NCBI GenBank assembly: GCA_017744285.1
Contig: JAGIBP010000033.1
Coordinates: 36,585 to 100,584, forward strand
Direction of reading: 5' to 3'
Origin: Variovorax sp.
Lineage (GTDB): Bacteria; Pseudomonadota; Gammaproteobacteria; Burkholderiales; Burkholderiaceae_C
Length of the DNA: 64,000 nucleotides
Part shown: positions 33,492 to 43,947 of the stretch, piece after piece
Layout of the letters: the number at the start of each line of letters is the position of its first letter
How positions within the stretch are numbered: the stretch's first letter is position 1
The notes under the pieces: generated by a model
What the model saw: the letters and a program-made list of their open reading frames with translations, nothing else
Database searches by the model: none
What the model was told of the DNA's origin: nothing
Translations under genes and position numbers: made by a program

Positions 33492-34364
33492 ATGACCAAC
33501 ATCACGATGACCGACACGCTCGACCTCGACCACCTGCGCGGCTGGATCGGCCGCACCGAGACCCACGACGAGCTCCTTTCCCCCTGGACCGCCACCGCCA
33601 TGGCCGCCACCGTGCGCAACGGCAGCACGCCCTGGCAGGCCGGCGAGGCGCTCCCGCCGCTGTGGCACTGGTGCTATTTCCTGCCGACCGCGCCGCAGAA
33701 CGGGCTCGGCCCCGACGGGCATGCCGCGCGCGGCGGCTTCCTGCCGCCGGTGCCGCTGCCGCGCCGCATGTGGGCCGGCAGCCAGTTCGAGTTCTTCGCG
33801 CCGCTCGTGCTCGGCACGCCGAGCACCAAGACCTCGCGCGTGGCCGAGGTGACCCTCAAGCAGGGCAAGGGCGGGGCGCTGGTCTTCGTCAAGGTTCAGC
33901 ACGAGGTGCATGCGCGCGGCACGCTGCTGCTGCGCGAGTTCCACGACATCGTCTACCGCGAGGCGGCGAAGCCGGGGGAAACGGCGCCGCCGCAGACGCC
34001 GCCCGCCGATGCCGCGTGGACCGTCGAGCATCGGCCCGATGCGCCGCTGCTGTTCCGCTATTCCGCGCTGACCTTCAACAGCCACCGCATCCACTACGAC
34101 CACCCCTACGTCACGCAGGTGGAAGGCTATGACGACCTCGTCGTGCACGGGCCGCTCATCGCCACGCTGCTGCTCGAGGCCGCGCAGCAGCACAACCCGG
34201 GGCGCGCGGTGCGCGCCTACAGCTTCAAGGCGGTGCGGCCGCTGACCTGCAACAAGCCGCTTCGCGTGCGCGGCCATGCGGCGGAGCCCGACGGCACTGT
34301 CTCGCTGTGGGCCGAGGACGCGCAGGGCGCGCTCCTGATGCAGGCGACTGCGCGCCTGGCCTGA
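33492..34364 (+). CDS. MaoC/FAS1-type acyl-CoA dehydratase, mesaconyl-C4-CoA hydratase-like
   Basis: The 290 residues form a double-hotdog protein of the MaoC family. The N-terminal half has LDHLRGWIGRTETHDELL and WHWCYFLPTAPQNGLGPDGH. The C-terminal half has FRYSALTFNSHRIHYDHPYVT with the catalytic-type N-x-H-x-I-H pattern and VHGPLIATLLLE. This double form resembles mesaconyl-C4-CoA hydratase and HTD2-type enzymes. It hydrates or dehydrates an enoyl-CoA. It converges with the minus-strand arylmalonate-decarboxylase gene, from which it is 18 bases away, so it may share that pathway; no evidence fixes the substrate. Confidence 0.87.
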   Translation: MTNITMTDTLDLDHLRGWIGRTETHDELLSPWTATAMAATVRNGSTPWQAGEALPPLWHWCYFLPTAPQNGLGPDGHAARGGFLPPVPLPRRMWAGSQFEFFAPLVLGTPSTKTSRVAEVTLKQGKGGALVFVKVQHEVHARGTLLLREFHDIVYREAAKPGETAPPQTPPADAAWTVEHRPDAPLLFRYSALTFNSHRIHYDHPYVTQVEGYDDLVVHGPLIATLLLEAAQQHNPGRAVRAYSFKAVRPLTCNKPLRVRGHAAEPDGTVSLWAEDAQGALLMQATARLA

Positions 34365-34382
34365 GCGCCCGGGCGCGCGTCA

Positions 34383-35177
34383 TCAAGGTGTCTGGGGCCT
34401 TGCGCCGAGTGCCGACGGCGCGGTGCGAGCGCCAGGATCCGCCGGTTTGCCGGCCGGGTCCGGGCGCCCCGGGTCGAACAGCCGCCCATGACCCGGCGAG
34501 CGTGGGTCCAGCCCCGCGCAGCGCACCAGGTCCCAGAAGCCGGCGGGCGAGCTCGATACCACGGGCACGCCGAGTTGCGCCTCGATCTCGCGCACCGCGT
34601 CGAGCGTGACGAGGCCCCCGCACGAGATCAGGATGCCCTCCGCGCCGGGGCTTTCGCGGTAGACCGTGGTGCAAAGATCCACCAGCACGCCGGTCGGCAC
34701 CTCGGCGACCGCCTGCACGTCGGAGATCGACAGGCCCTGCAGCGCCAGCGGCTCGAAGCCGCTGTCGGCCAGGTAGCGGCGCAGCAACTGGTTGACCTCG
34801 TCGATGTAGGCGGTCGCGACCGCCACCCGCTTCACGCCGAGGCTGCGCAGGCCGTTCACGATGGCGTCGCTCATGGTGCTGCTGGGCAGGCCGGTGGCGC
34901 GCGTCAGTTCGGCCTGCAGTTCGCGGTTGAACGCGGCGCCGCGGAAGAAGCTGAGCGACGTCCCCATGAGCGAGACGGCTTGGACGCCCTCGGCGGCGAG
35001 TTCGCGCGCCTTGCCGACCACCGCGTCGATCACTTCGGTGTAGCCGCGCGTGGAGATCTCGCCGAGGCCGAGGCCTCGCGCGCTGAAGCGGATGCGTTCA
35101 CCGTAGAGCAGGGGGCCGTCCACGGGTACCGCGCCGGCGGCCGGCGGCACGATCAGGCCCAGGTGCGCTTGCTTCAT
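34383..35177 (-). CDS. Arylmalonate decarboxylase homologue (Asp/Glu racemase superfamily)
   Basis: The 264 residues follow Bordetella arylmalonate decarboxylase closely as I remember it: GLIVPPAAGAVPVDG at the start, VSLMGTSLSFFRGAAFN (69-84), VAVATAYIDEVN (118-129) and ILISCGGLVTLDA (182-194). The recalled functional residues are present with an offset of two: Gly72 (G74), Thr73 and Ser74 (dioxyanion hole), Tyr124 (Y126) and catalytic Cys186 (C188). Only one catalytic Cys is present, so decarboxylase rather than racemase chemistry is expected. About 20 extra low-complexity residues end the protein. The enzyme converts an arylmalonate or similar prochiral malonate to the chiral acid. Its start lies four bases from the upstream Bug gene stop. 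Confidence 0.9.
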   Translation of the reverse strand: MKQAHLGLIVPPAAGAVPVDGPLLYGERIRFSARGLGLGEISTRGYTEVIDAVVGKARELAAEGVQAVSLMGTSLSFFRGAAFNRELQAELTRATGLPSSTMSDAIVNGLRSLGVKRVAVATAYIDEVNQLLRRYLADSGFEPLALQGLSISDVQAVAEVPTGVLVDLCTTVYRESPGAEGILISCGGLVTLDAVREIEAQLGVPVVSSSPAGFWDLVRCAGLDPRSPGHGRLFDPGRPDPAGKPADPGARTAPSALGARPQTP

Positions 35178-35181
35178 CGGC

Positions 35182-36195
35182 TCATTCCCCCACGATGCGC
35201 TGGTCCGCGATGATGCCCTTCCAGCGGGTGTTTTCCTCGTTGAGCGCGCTGCGCAGCTGCGCCGGCGTGGCGTAGGCGCGCAGCATGCCCTGCGCGGCCG
35301 CCGCGCTCGCGGCGTCGGGGGTGTCGAGCACGCTCTTCACCGCCGACGAAAGCCGCTCGACGATCTCGTCGGGCGTGCCGACGGGCGCGAGCACGAACAG
35401 GCGCGGCGCGACGTCGAAACCCGGCAGCGCGTCGGACAGCGGCGCGACGCTTTCCGCGCCTTCGAGCTTGGCCGTGTTCATCAGCGCCACCGCGCGCAGC
35501 TTGCCGGCCTTGGCCTGCGCCATGCCCGCGGTCGCGCTGACGACGCCGATCGGCACCTGGCCGCCCACCACGTCCGGCACGATCTGCGCGGCGCCGCGGT
35601 AGGGCACGTGCAGCACGAAGCTGCCGGTGCGCTGCTTGAGCATCTCGAAGCCGAGGTGCTGCACCGTGCCCACGCCGGAGGTCGCGAACGAGTAGCGGCC
35701 CGGATGGGCCTTGAGTTCGGCCACGAATTCCTTGGGCGTGCGCGCCGGGAAGTCGTTGGCGGTGACGATCATCAGCGGCGAGAAGAAGGCGCCCGCCACC
35801 GGCTTGAAGCTGGTCATCGGATCGAGGGCGATCTTCGGCTGCAGCAGCTTGGCGATCAGCAGCGCGCTGTCGCCCATCATCAGCGTGTAGCCGTCCGGCG
35901 CGGCCTTGGCGACCAGGTCGGCCGCGATCAGGCCGGTCGCGCCGGTGCGGTTCTCCACCACCACCTGCTGGCCCAGCGCGGTCGAGAGGCGCGCGCTCAG
36001 CAGGCGGGCGGCGGCATCCACGCCGCCGCCGGCCGAATAGCCGACCACGAGGCGGATGGGGCGCTCGGGGTACTTCTGGGCCCAGGCGGCCGGCGCGGCG
36101 AGCGTGCCCGCCAGGCCGAGCGCCAGCGCCGCGGCCGCTGCGCGCAGCGCCTGCCTGCGCGGCGCTTTCATCGTGGGGGAAGGAATCGGTTGCAT
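35182..36195 (-). CDS. Bug family tripartite tricarboxylate transporter substrate-binding protein
   Basis: The 337 residues have a signal peptide (RRQALRAAAAALALGLAG, ending AWA-QKYPERP) and the Bug/TctC fold: YPERPIRLVVGYSAGGGVDA, ALGQQVVVENRTGATG, AAPDGYTLMMG and the late WKGIIADQRI. These periplasmic receptors bind carboxylates, often without a matching TctAB permease nearby, as here. Position between the enolase-superfamily gene and the arylmalonate decarboxylase gene suggests it binds a malonate- or aryl-type acid used by them. GGAGA precedes ATG 36195; an inner ATG at 36171 is possible. Confidence 0.93.
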   Translation of the reverse strand: MQPIPSPTMKAPRRQALRAAAAALALGLAGTLAAPAAWAQKYPERPIRLVVGYSAGGGVDAAARLLSARLSTALGQQVVVENRTGATGLIAADLVAKAAPDGYTLMMGDSALLIAKLLQPKIALDPMTSFKPVAGAFFSPLMIVTANDFPARTPKEFVAELKAHPGRYSFATSGVGTVQHLGFEMLKQRTGSFVLHVPYRGAAQIVPDVVGGQVPIGVVSATAGMAQAKAGKLRAVALMNTAKLEGAESVAPLSDALPGFDVAPRLFVLAPVGTPDEIVERLSSAVKSVLDTPDAASAAAAQGMLRAYATPAQLRSALNEENTRWKGIIADQRIVGE

Positions 36196-36292
36196 CGTGT
36201 CTCCGTTGTCTGTGTCGTAGTCGTTCGGTTTGCGCAGGGCGGCGCTTTCTCTTCAGTTGTCCGTGGCGCGTGCCGCGTCAGGAATCCCGCGG

Positions 36293-36312
36293 AAGCGGCT
36301 CGGGGGGTGCTT
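36293..36312 (-). repeat. Short inverted copy of the interspersed repeat at 20137
   Basis: The 20 bases here, read on the minus strand, equal 20137-20156 except for one base (AAGCACCCCCC[G/A]AGCCGCTT). Only this end of the element is present, between the enolase-superfamily gene and the Bug gene. It lies eight bases downstream of the former's stop codon. Confidence 0.7.
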
Positions 36313-36320
36313 GTTCCACC

Positions 36321-37475
36321 TCAGGCCTTGCCCTTGCCGTGGGAGGTGGGCAGCTTCGCCAGTTCGCGCACCCGGTCCGCGTTCGGCGCGAAGCCCAGGC
36401 CCGGCGTCTCGGGCAGCGTGAGCCAGCCGTTCTCGGGCACCGGCAGGCCGTCGAAGATCTGCCGCAGCATCTGCACCGCGACGTAGTGGTATTCGACCAG
36501 GCCGCCGTTGGCCACGCCCGCATGCAGGTGCATGTTGTGGAAGGGCCATGCGCCGCCGTTGTCGATCGGCACGTTGAAGGCCTGCGCCATGCCCGCGATC
36601 TTCAGGCACTGCGAGTAGCCGCCGGAGATCGTCACGTTGGGCTGCAGCACGTCGGCCGCCTGGTTGACCAGCAGGTCGCGGAAGCGGAAGGCCAGGCCCT
36701 CGTTCTGGCCGCAGGCCAGCGGAATCGTCGTGCGGCGGCGCAGGTCCGCCATCTGGCGCACGTCATTCTGCGTCAGCGGCTCTTCGAAGAAACTGATGCC
36801 GTAGGGCTCGATGCGCCGCGCGAGGTCGCTCGCGTGGAACAGGTCGAGGCCGCAGTTGGCATCCACGTAGAGCTTCACGTCGGGGCCGACCGCCTCGCGC
36901 ACCGCGGCCACGCGACGCACGTCCTCGTCGATCACCTCGTCGATGGGCCGGGGTTCGTCGCGGCGCGCCAGCGCATGGCCGCCGACCGTCATCTTCAGGC
37001 GCTGGAAGCCCTGAGACACCCACAGCTTGGCGGCCTCGGCGAGCTGGTCGCGCTCGAAGAAGCCGAAGCCGAACGTGGCGTAGACCGGCACCCGCGGGCG
37101 CGCGCCGCCGAGCAGGCGCCACAGCGGCTGGCCTAGCGCCTTGGCCTTGAGGTCCCAGAGGGCGATGTCGAGCGCCGCGATGGCGTGGCTCGCGTAGCCG
37201 GTCTGGCCGCGCGGCGAGAGCAGCCAGTAGAGCTTTTCCCAGAGCCGCTCGGTGGCCGTCGGGTCTTCGCCGATGAGCGCCGGCGCGGCCACCTCGCGCA
37301 CCGCGGCGGCGATGATTTCCTCTTCGGTGATGGCGGTCATGCCGTGGCCGACGAGGCCGGTGTCGGTCTCGATCTCGGTCAGGCACAGCGACAGCGAGGT
37401 CTGCTTGTCGAGGCCCAGCACGTCGATGGTGACCGGGACGTTCAGCGGCGTGGCGCTGACGCGGGTGATCTTCAC
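36321..37475 (-). CDS. Mandelate racemase/muconate lactonizing enzyme (enolase superfamily) protein
   Basis: The 384 residues have the N-terminal capping domain and a TIM barrel with metal ligands Asp205 (YVDANCG), Glu231/232 (FFEEPL) and Glu259 (CGQNEG). Two barrel positions are unusual: the KxK motif reads K161-M-T163 and the QPD strand reads QPN (Asn280). Catalysis may therefore use different bases from mandelate racemase. The GTG start at 37475 has AAGGAGA five bases upstream; an ATG at 37547 without such a site would add 24 residues. The substrate is probably a hydroxy or sugar-like acid linked to the arylmalonate-type enzyme next to it; unknown. Confidence 0.85.
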   Translation of the reverse strand: MKITRVSATPLNVPVTIDVLGLDKQTSLSLCLTEIETDTGLVGHGMTAITEEEIIAAAVREVAAPALIGEDPTATERLWEKLYWLLSPRGQTGYASHAIAALDIALWDLKAKALGQPLWRLLGGARPRVPVYATFGFGFFERDQLAEAAKLWVSQGFQRLKMTVGGHALARRDEPRPIDEVIDEDVRRVAAVREAVGPDVKLYVDANCGLDLFHASDLARRIEPYGISFFEEPLTQNDVRQMADLRRRTTIPLACGQNEGLAFRFRDLLVNQAADVLQPNVTISGGYSQCLKIAGMAQAFNVPIDNGGAWPFHNMHLHAGVANGGLVEYHYVAVQMLRQIFDGLPVPENGWLTLPETPGLGFAPNADRVRELAKLPTSHGKGKA

Positions 37476-37589
37476 GAATGTCTCCTTGATGTTCGGTCCG
37501 TCGATTCTTGATGGGTCGGCCGGGGAGAACAATTCGTTTGTGGTCATCGCGAGCCTTCGCGCGGCGCGAAGGCTCCATGCCGATGCGGC

Positions 37590-38483
37590 TCAGTCCGCGG
37601 CCGGCTGGCCGAGGTGCTCCAGCACCGAGCGGGCGGCCGCCGTCAGGTCCTGCTCGCGCCGCACGCACAGCAGGTGGCGGCGCGAAGCCCAGGGTGCGTC
37701 GAGGCGCAGGCAGCGCAGGCGCATCACCTGCAGCTGCGGCAGGATCGCGGCGAAGGGCAGCACGCCGATGCCCAGGCCCTGCTCGACCATGCGGCAGACC
37801 ATGTCGAAGCTGCCGACCTGCATGCGCACCTTCAGCGGCACCTGGGCTTCCTGCGCGGCGGCGAGCAGCACCCGGTGCAGGGCGGTGCCTTCGCGCACCA
37901 CGATATGGTCGTGGCGCAGCACCTCCCCGACGTCGATGCGCTTGCGCCGCGACAGCGGGTGGTCGAACCCGACGACCACCGACAGCTCGTCGTTGCGGTA
38001 GGGCAGGCATTCCAGGCCCTGCGACGCCGTATGGCCCTCGATCACGCCGATGTCGGCGAGACCCGCGGTCACCGCCTTGACGACCTCGGTGCTCGCGCGC
38101 TCCTGCAGGTCGATCTTGAGCATCGGGTGCAGCTTCAGGAAAGAGCCGATCTGGTCGGGCAGGAACTGCGCGATCGCCGAGGCGTTGGCCGTGATGCTGA
38201 CCACGCCCGTCACGCCATGCTGGAAGTCGTCGAGTTCCGCGTTCAGCCGGTCCATGGCCGACAGCACGGCGCGCGCATGCAGCAGGAAGCCGTGGCCCGC
38301 CGAGGTGAGCATGACGCCGCGCGCATGGCGCACCAGCAGCGGCAGTCGCGCGCGCGCTTCCAGGTCGGAAATCCGCTTGCTCGCGGCGGCGAGCGCGATG
38401 TGGCAGCGCTTGGCGCCTTCGCTGATGCTGCCGTGCTCGGCCACGGCGACGAACAGGCGCAGCGAACGGAGATCGGCCGACAT
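37590..38483 (-). CDS. LysR family transcriptional regulator
   Basis: The 297 residues start with the LysR winged-helix: LRSLRLFVAVAEHGSISEGA followed by AAASKRISDLEARARLPLL, then a periplasmic-binding-like effector domain (LADIGVIEGHTASQGL, LGIGVLPFAAILPQL). It lies on the same strand as, and just upstream of, the enolase-superfamily, Bug and decarboxylase genes, so it likely controls them in response to their substrate. ATG 38483 begins the standard N-terminus. The gene is 23 bases downstream of an SDR gene, so both may share one transcript. Confidence 0.92.
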   Translation of the reverse strand: MSADLRSLRLFVAVAEHGSISEGAKRCHIALAAASKRISDLEARARLPLLVRHARGVMLTSAGHGFLLHARAVLSAMDRLNAELDDFQHGVTGVVSITANASAIAQFLPDQIGSFLKLHPMLKIDLQERASTEVVKAVTAGLADIGVIEGHTASQGLECLPYRNDELSVVVGFDHPLSRRKRIDVGEVLRHDHIVVREGTALHRVLLAAAQEAQVPLKVRMQVGSFDMVCRMVEQGLGIGVLPFAAILPQLQVMRLRCLRLDAPWASRRHLLCVRREQDLTAAARSVLEHLGQPAAD

Positions 38484-38506
38484 CGTGCCCGCGAAGCCCG
38501 CGCGTC

Positions 38507-39412
38507 TCAGACGGGATCCCAGCTGAACACGTCGCCCGAGCGGTCCAGCGGATAGAAGCTCGCCCGCATCGCCGGCATCGCGTGCTCGGCGATGGTCTGC
38601 GGCGTCCAGCCCTCGGACCGGTGAATGGTGCGCACGGGCCGCGGCTGGCTGATGAGCGAGATCTCGTTGTTGCGCACCGAGAAGATCTGGCCGTTGACCT
38701 CCCTGGCGGCGTCGCTCGCGAGGTACACCGCCAGCGGCGCGATCTTGGCCGGCGTCATCTGCTGCATCCGGGCGACCCGCGCCTTCTGTTCGTCGGTGTC
38801 GGTCGGGATGGCGCCGATCATCCGGCTCCAGGCGAAGGGTGCGATGCAGTTGGAGCGCACGTTGAACTTCTGCATGTCCAGCGCGATGGACTTCGACAGC
38901 GCCGCGATGCCCAGCTTGGCCGCCGAGTAGTTCGCCTGGCCGAAATTGCCGATCAGCCCCGAGGTCGAGGTCATGTGCACCATCGCGCCCGCGTTCTGCT
39001 CCTTGAAGAAGGTGGCCGCCGCGCGGCTCACGTAGAAGGCGCCGTACAGGTGCACCCGGATGACCGCGTCCCATTCGGGCTCCGACATCTTGTGGAAGAA
39101 GCGGTCGCGCAGGATGCCGGCGTTGTTGACCACCGCGTCGATGCGCCCGAAGTTGTCGACCGCGCACTGCACGATCCGCGCGGCGCTCGCGGACTCGGCC
39201 ACGCTGTCGGTGCTGGGCACGGCCTCGCCGCCCAGGGCGTGGATCTCGTCGACCACCTGCTGGGCCGGGCCGGTGCTGCGGCCCTCGCCGTCGACGCCGG
39301 CCCCGATGTCGTTGACCACCACCCGCGCGCCGTGGCTCGCCATGGCGAGCGCGATGTCACGGCCGATGCCGCCACCCGCGCCGGTGACGACCACGACTTT
39401 TCCTTCCACCAT
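38507..39412 (-). CDS. SDR family oxidoreductase, 3-hydroxyacyl-CoA dehydrogenase-like with C-terminal extension
   Basis: The 301 residues contain TGAGGGIG near 10-17, VNNAGIL near 93, Ser in MVHMTSTSG and the YSAAK pair near 160-164. The form [13 protein letters not shown] early and a C-terminal tail ([20 protein letters not shown]) resemble the dehydrogenase part of peroxisomal multifunctional enzyme 2. It probably oxidises a 3-hydroxyacyl-CoA. GGGAGC lies six bases before ATG 39412. It heads the minus-strand group that includes the LysR and decarboxylase genes. Confidence 0.9.
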   Translation of the reverse strand: MVEGKVVVVTGAGGGIGRDIALAMASHGARVVVNDIGAGVDGEGRSTGPAQQVVDEIHALGGEAVPSTDSVAESASAARIVQCAVDNFGRIDAVVNNAGILRDRFFHKMSEPEWDAVIRVHLYGAFYVSRAAATFFKEQNAGAMVHMTSTSGLIGNFGQANYSAAKLGIAALSKSIALDMQKFNVRSNCIAPFAWSRMIGAIPTDTDEQKARVARMQQMTPAKIAPLAVYLASDAAREVNGQIFSVRNNEISLISQPRPVRTIHRSEGWTPQTIAEHAMPAMRASFYPLDRSGDVFSWDPV

Positions 39413-39572
39413 CGAAATGCTCCCGAAATACCTGCAATATCGCCCGCGGAGGATGCCATGGAAGGCTTTGGGGCCGCCCGGCGTCCCCCGGGCGGGGGTT
39501 CGGCGACAATCGGGGATTCGGCGAACCGGCGACCCGCGGTTCAGACACTTCCAGTATCACGAAAGTAAGCGC

Positions 39573-41802
<2,230 letters not shown>

Positions 41803-41810
<8 letters not shown>

Positions 41811-42036
41811 TCGCACGGCACGCGCGGCGTGGGCCGCGCTGCTCGCGGCGGCTGCGCTCGCCGGCTGCGCCTCGCGGCCGGTGCCGCGCGTCACGATGCT
41901 GGGCGACGGCGTCATGAAGGCGCCGACCGCGCAGGAGGCCGAAGCCTACTGCCGCAACTTCGGCGCGCCGACGCGCTTCCTCAACGCCAGGGGGCCGGCC
42001 GTTCCCGCCGGCGAAGTCACCTTCCGCTGCGATTGA
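41803..42036 (+). CDS. Small lipoprotein of unknown function
   Basis: The 77 residues begin with a lipoprotein signal peptide ([16 protein letters not shown]) and a lipobox LAGC, so Cys22 would be lipidated and the protein anchored in a membrane. The mature part has two further cysteines (AYCRNFG and the terminal FRCD) that could form a disulfide. It overlaps the end of icd by eight bases, so it is probably co-transcribed. Its stop is adjacent to the convergent psuG stop. I recognise no named family. Confidence 0.75.
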
Positions 42037-42987
42037 TCAGGGCAGCCGCGCGCCGCGTCGGGTGTGTGCCAGTGCCAGCGCCAGCCGCGCCCCGACGGCC
42101 GCGTTGTGCTTCACGAGCGCGATGTTGGTCGCCAGGCTGCGGTCGCCCGACAACTCCCGGATGCGGGCCAGGAGGAAGGGCGTCACCGCCTTGCCGGTGA
42201 TGCCCTGCGCGTGCGCTTCGGCCAGGGCCTGCCGCTGCAGCGCATCGATCTCGCCGACCGACATCTCCGCCGATTCGGGCACCGGCGTGCTCAGCACCAC
42301 GCCGCCCGCGAGGCCGAGGTCCCATTTGGTGCGGATGAACCGCGCCTGCTCGGCGGGGTCGTCCAGTCGATAGTCGGCCGGGAAGCCGCTGTCGCGCGTG
42401 TAGAAGGCGGCGAAGTTGTCCTGGCCGCAGCTCAGCACCGGCACACCGTGCGTCTCGAGGTATTCGAGCGTGAGGCCGATGTCCAGGATGGACTTGGCCC
42501 CCGCGCACACGACCGCCACCGAGGTGCGCGCGAGCTCCTGCAGGTCGGCCGAGATGTCGAAGCTCTCGGAAGCGCCGCGGTGCACCCCGCCGATGCCGCC
42601 GGTCACGAAGACCTCGATGCCGGCGAGCGCGGCGCAGATCATCGTGCCGGCCACGGTGGTGGCGCCGGTGCCGCCGCTCGCGAGCACCGCCGGCAGGTCG
42701 CGGCGGCTGACCTTGCTGGCCTGGCCCGAGCGGCCGAGGAAATCGAGCTCGTCGTCGGCCAGGCCGATGCGGATGCGTCCGCGCAGGATCGCGACGGTGG
42801 CCGGTTCGGCGCCGGCCGCGCGGATCGCCGCCTCCACCTCGCGCGCGGTGCGGACGTTCTCCGGGTAGGGCATGCCGTGCGCGATGATGGTCGATTCGAG
42901 CGCCACCAGCGGGCGTCCCGCGGCCTGCGCCGCCACCACCGGGGCGCTGAAGGTGAGCCAGGAGCGGGGCAGGTCGGCCAGGGCCAT
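42037..42987 (-). CDS. psuG: Pseudouridine-5'-phosphate glycosidase
   Basis: The 316 residues match PsuG, which splits pseudouridine 5'-phosphate into uracil and ribose 5-phosphate. ALESTIIAHGMPYPEN contains Glu31, SFDISADLQELA contains Asp148, and VCAGAKSILDIGLTLEYLE contains Lys165, which aligns with the Schiff-base lysine (K166) of the E. coli enzyme. GGTGATTVAGTM is also conserved. The partner kinase PsuK, commonly adjacent, is not encoded in this window, so pseudouridine would have to be phosphorylated elsewhere. The gene ends exactly at the convergent lipoprotein gene. Confidence 0.95.
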   Translation of the reverse strand: MALADLPRSWLTFSAPVVAAQAAGRPLVALESTIIAHGMPYPENVRTAREVEAAIRAAGAEPATVAILRGRIRIGLADDELDFLGRSGQASKVSRRDLPAVLASGGTGATTVAGTMICAALAGIEVFVTGGIGGVHRGASESFDISADLQELARTSVAVVCAGAKSILDIGLTLEYLETHGVPVLSCGQDNFAAFYTRDSGFPADYRLDDPAEQARFIRTKWDLGLAGGVVLSTPVPESAEMSVGEIDALQRQALAEAHAQGITGKAVTPFLLARIRELSGDRSLATNIALVKHNAAVGARLALALAHTRRGARLP

Positions 42988-43013
42988 GGCGCACTATGCC
43001 AGAGCCATGGCGT

Positions 43014-43829
43014 TCACAGGGGCTGGCGTTCGCGGATCACGAGGGTCTGGATGGCGACGCCCAGGGGGCCCTGCTCGTCATACAGGCGCGACAGCGTGGT
43101 GCCCGCGCTGCTGGCGTCGGCCTGCGTCTGGGCGGCGACGCCGATCCACTCGCCCGCGGGCTGGCGCATCAGGTGCACGCTGAGGTCGGCATTGGTGAAG
43201 ACGTAGCCCTGGGCCGGCAGCACCCAGCTCAGCCCGTTGCCGAAGTCCGCCGCCGCGACCGCGCGCATGGCGGGCGAAAGCGGCTGCCCCTGCACCACCG
43301 GCACGACGAGCCGGAACCACGCGGCGGCCGGGCCGGGCTGCGAAGGGTCGCCCTGCGCCACGCGCGATTCGATGGCCCCGCCGTGGAAGGACACGCCCTT
43401 GGGCAGTCCGGGAATGCGCAGCGCCTGCGCACAGGCGCCCGGTGCCGGCAGCAGCGCCTCCGGCGACCAGCCCGGCAACTCGGCGGGCAGCTCGATCGCC
43501 TGTGTGCGCAGCATCAGGGCATGGGCCCGCGCCACCAGCGTGTCGCCCGCGAGCAGGTCGATGCCGATGCGCGTGGTCGAGCGCGAGGACTGGATGGTGC
43601 AGTGCGAGCGCAGCGATGCCAGCGGCACCGGCCGGACCAGTTCCATCGTCAGCCGTGCGAGCTGCCAGCCGGGCTCCGCCACGGCGCCTTCCGCGAGGTG
43701 CGCGAAGAGCGCGGCCGGCGCGCCGCCATGCTGCGCGCGCGGGTCCCAGGGCCCGCGTGCGAGTTCGGTGGGAAGCCAGGTGTCGTCGTCCTGGCGGACG
43801 AACACGGCGGACGGTGGGGTGGGGGTCAT
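43014..43829 (-). CDS. Thioesterase family protein (acyl-CoA thioesterase, double hotdog)
   Basis: The 271 residues form a TesB-like double-hotdog protein. The N-terminal hotdog has RGPWDPRAQHGGAPAALFAH, typical of this thioesterase subgroup, and the C-terminal one has DFGNGLSWVLPAQGYVFTNADLSVHLMRQPAG with the conserved Asp. It would hydrolyse medium or long acyl-CoAs. Its gene lies divergent from the hydrolase at 43948 and 26 bases from psuG on the same strand. The substrate is not evident. Confidence 0.88.
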   Translation of the reverse strand: MTPTPPSAVFVRQDDDTWLPTELARGPWDPRAQHGGAPAALFAHLAEGAVAEPGWQLARLTMELVRPVPLASLRSHCTIQSSRSTTRIGIDLLAGDTLVARAHALMLRTQAIELPAELPGWSPEALLPAPGACAQALRIPGLPKGVSFHGGAIESRVAQGDPSQPGPAAAWFRLVVPVVQGQPLSPAMRAVAAADFGNGLSWVLPAQGYVFTNADLSVHLMRQPAGEWIGVAAQTQADASSAGTTLSRLYDEQGPLGVAIQTLVIRERQPL

Positions 43830-43947
43830 GGGTCTCCTTTGTCTTTGTCTGCTGGCCGCTGGGCGCCCGCCAGCGCGGCGGACTGCAAAATGCTTTCGAA
43901 GCGTGTCAAAAATTCTAGGGACAACGCGCGCCGAAAGTGAGGGCCGG

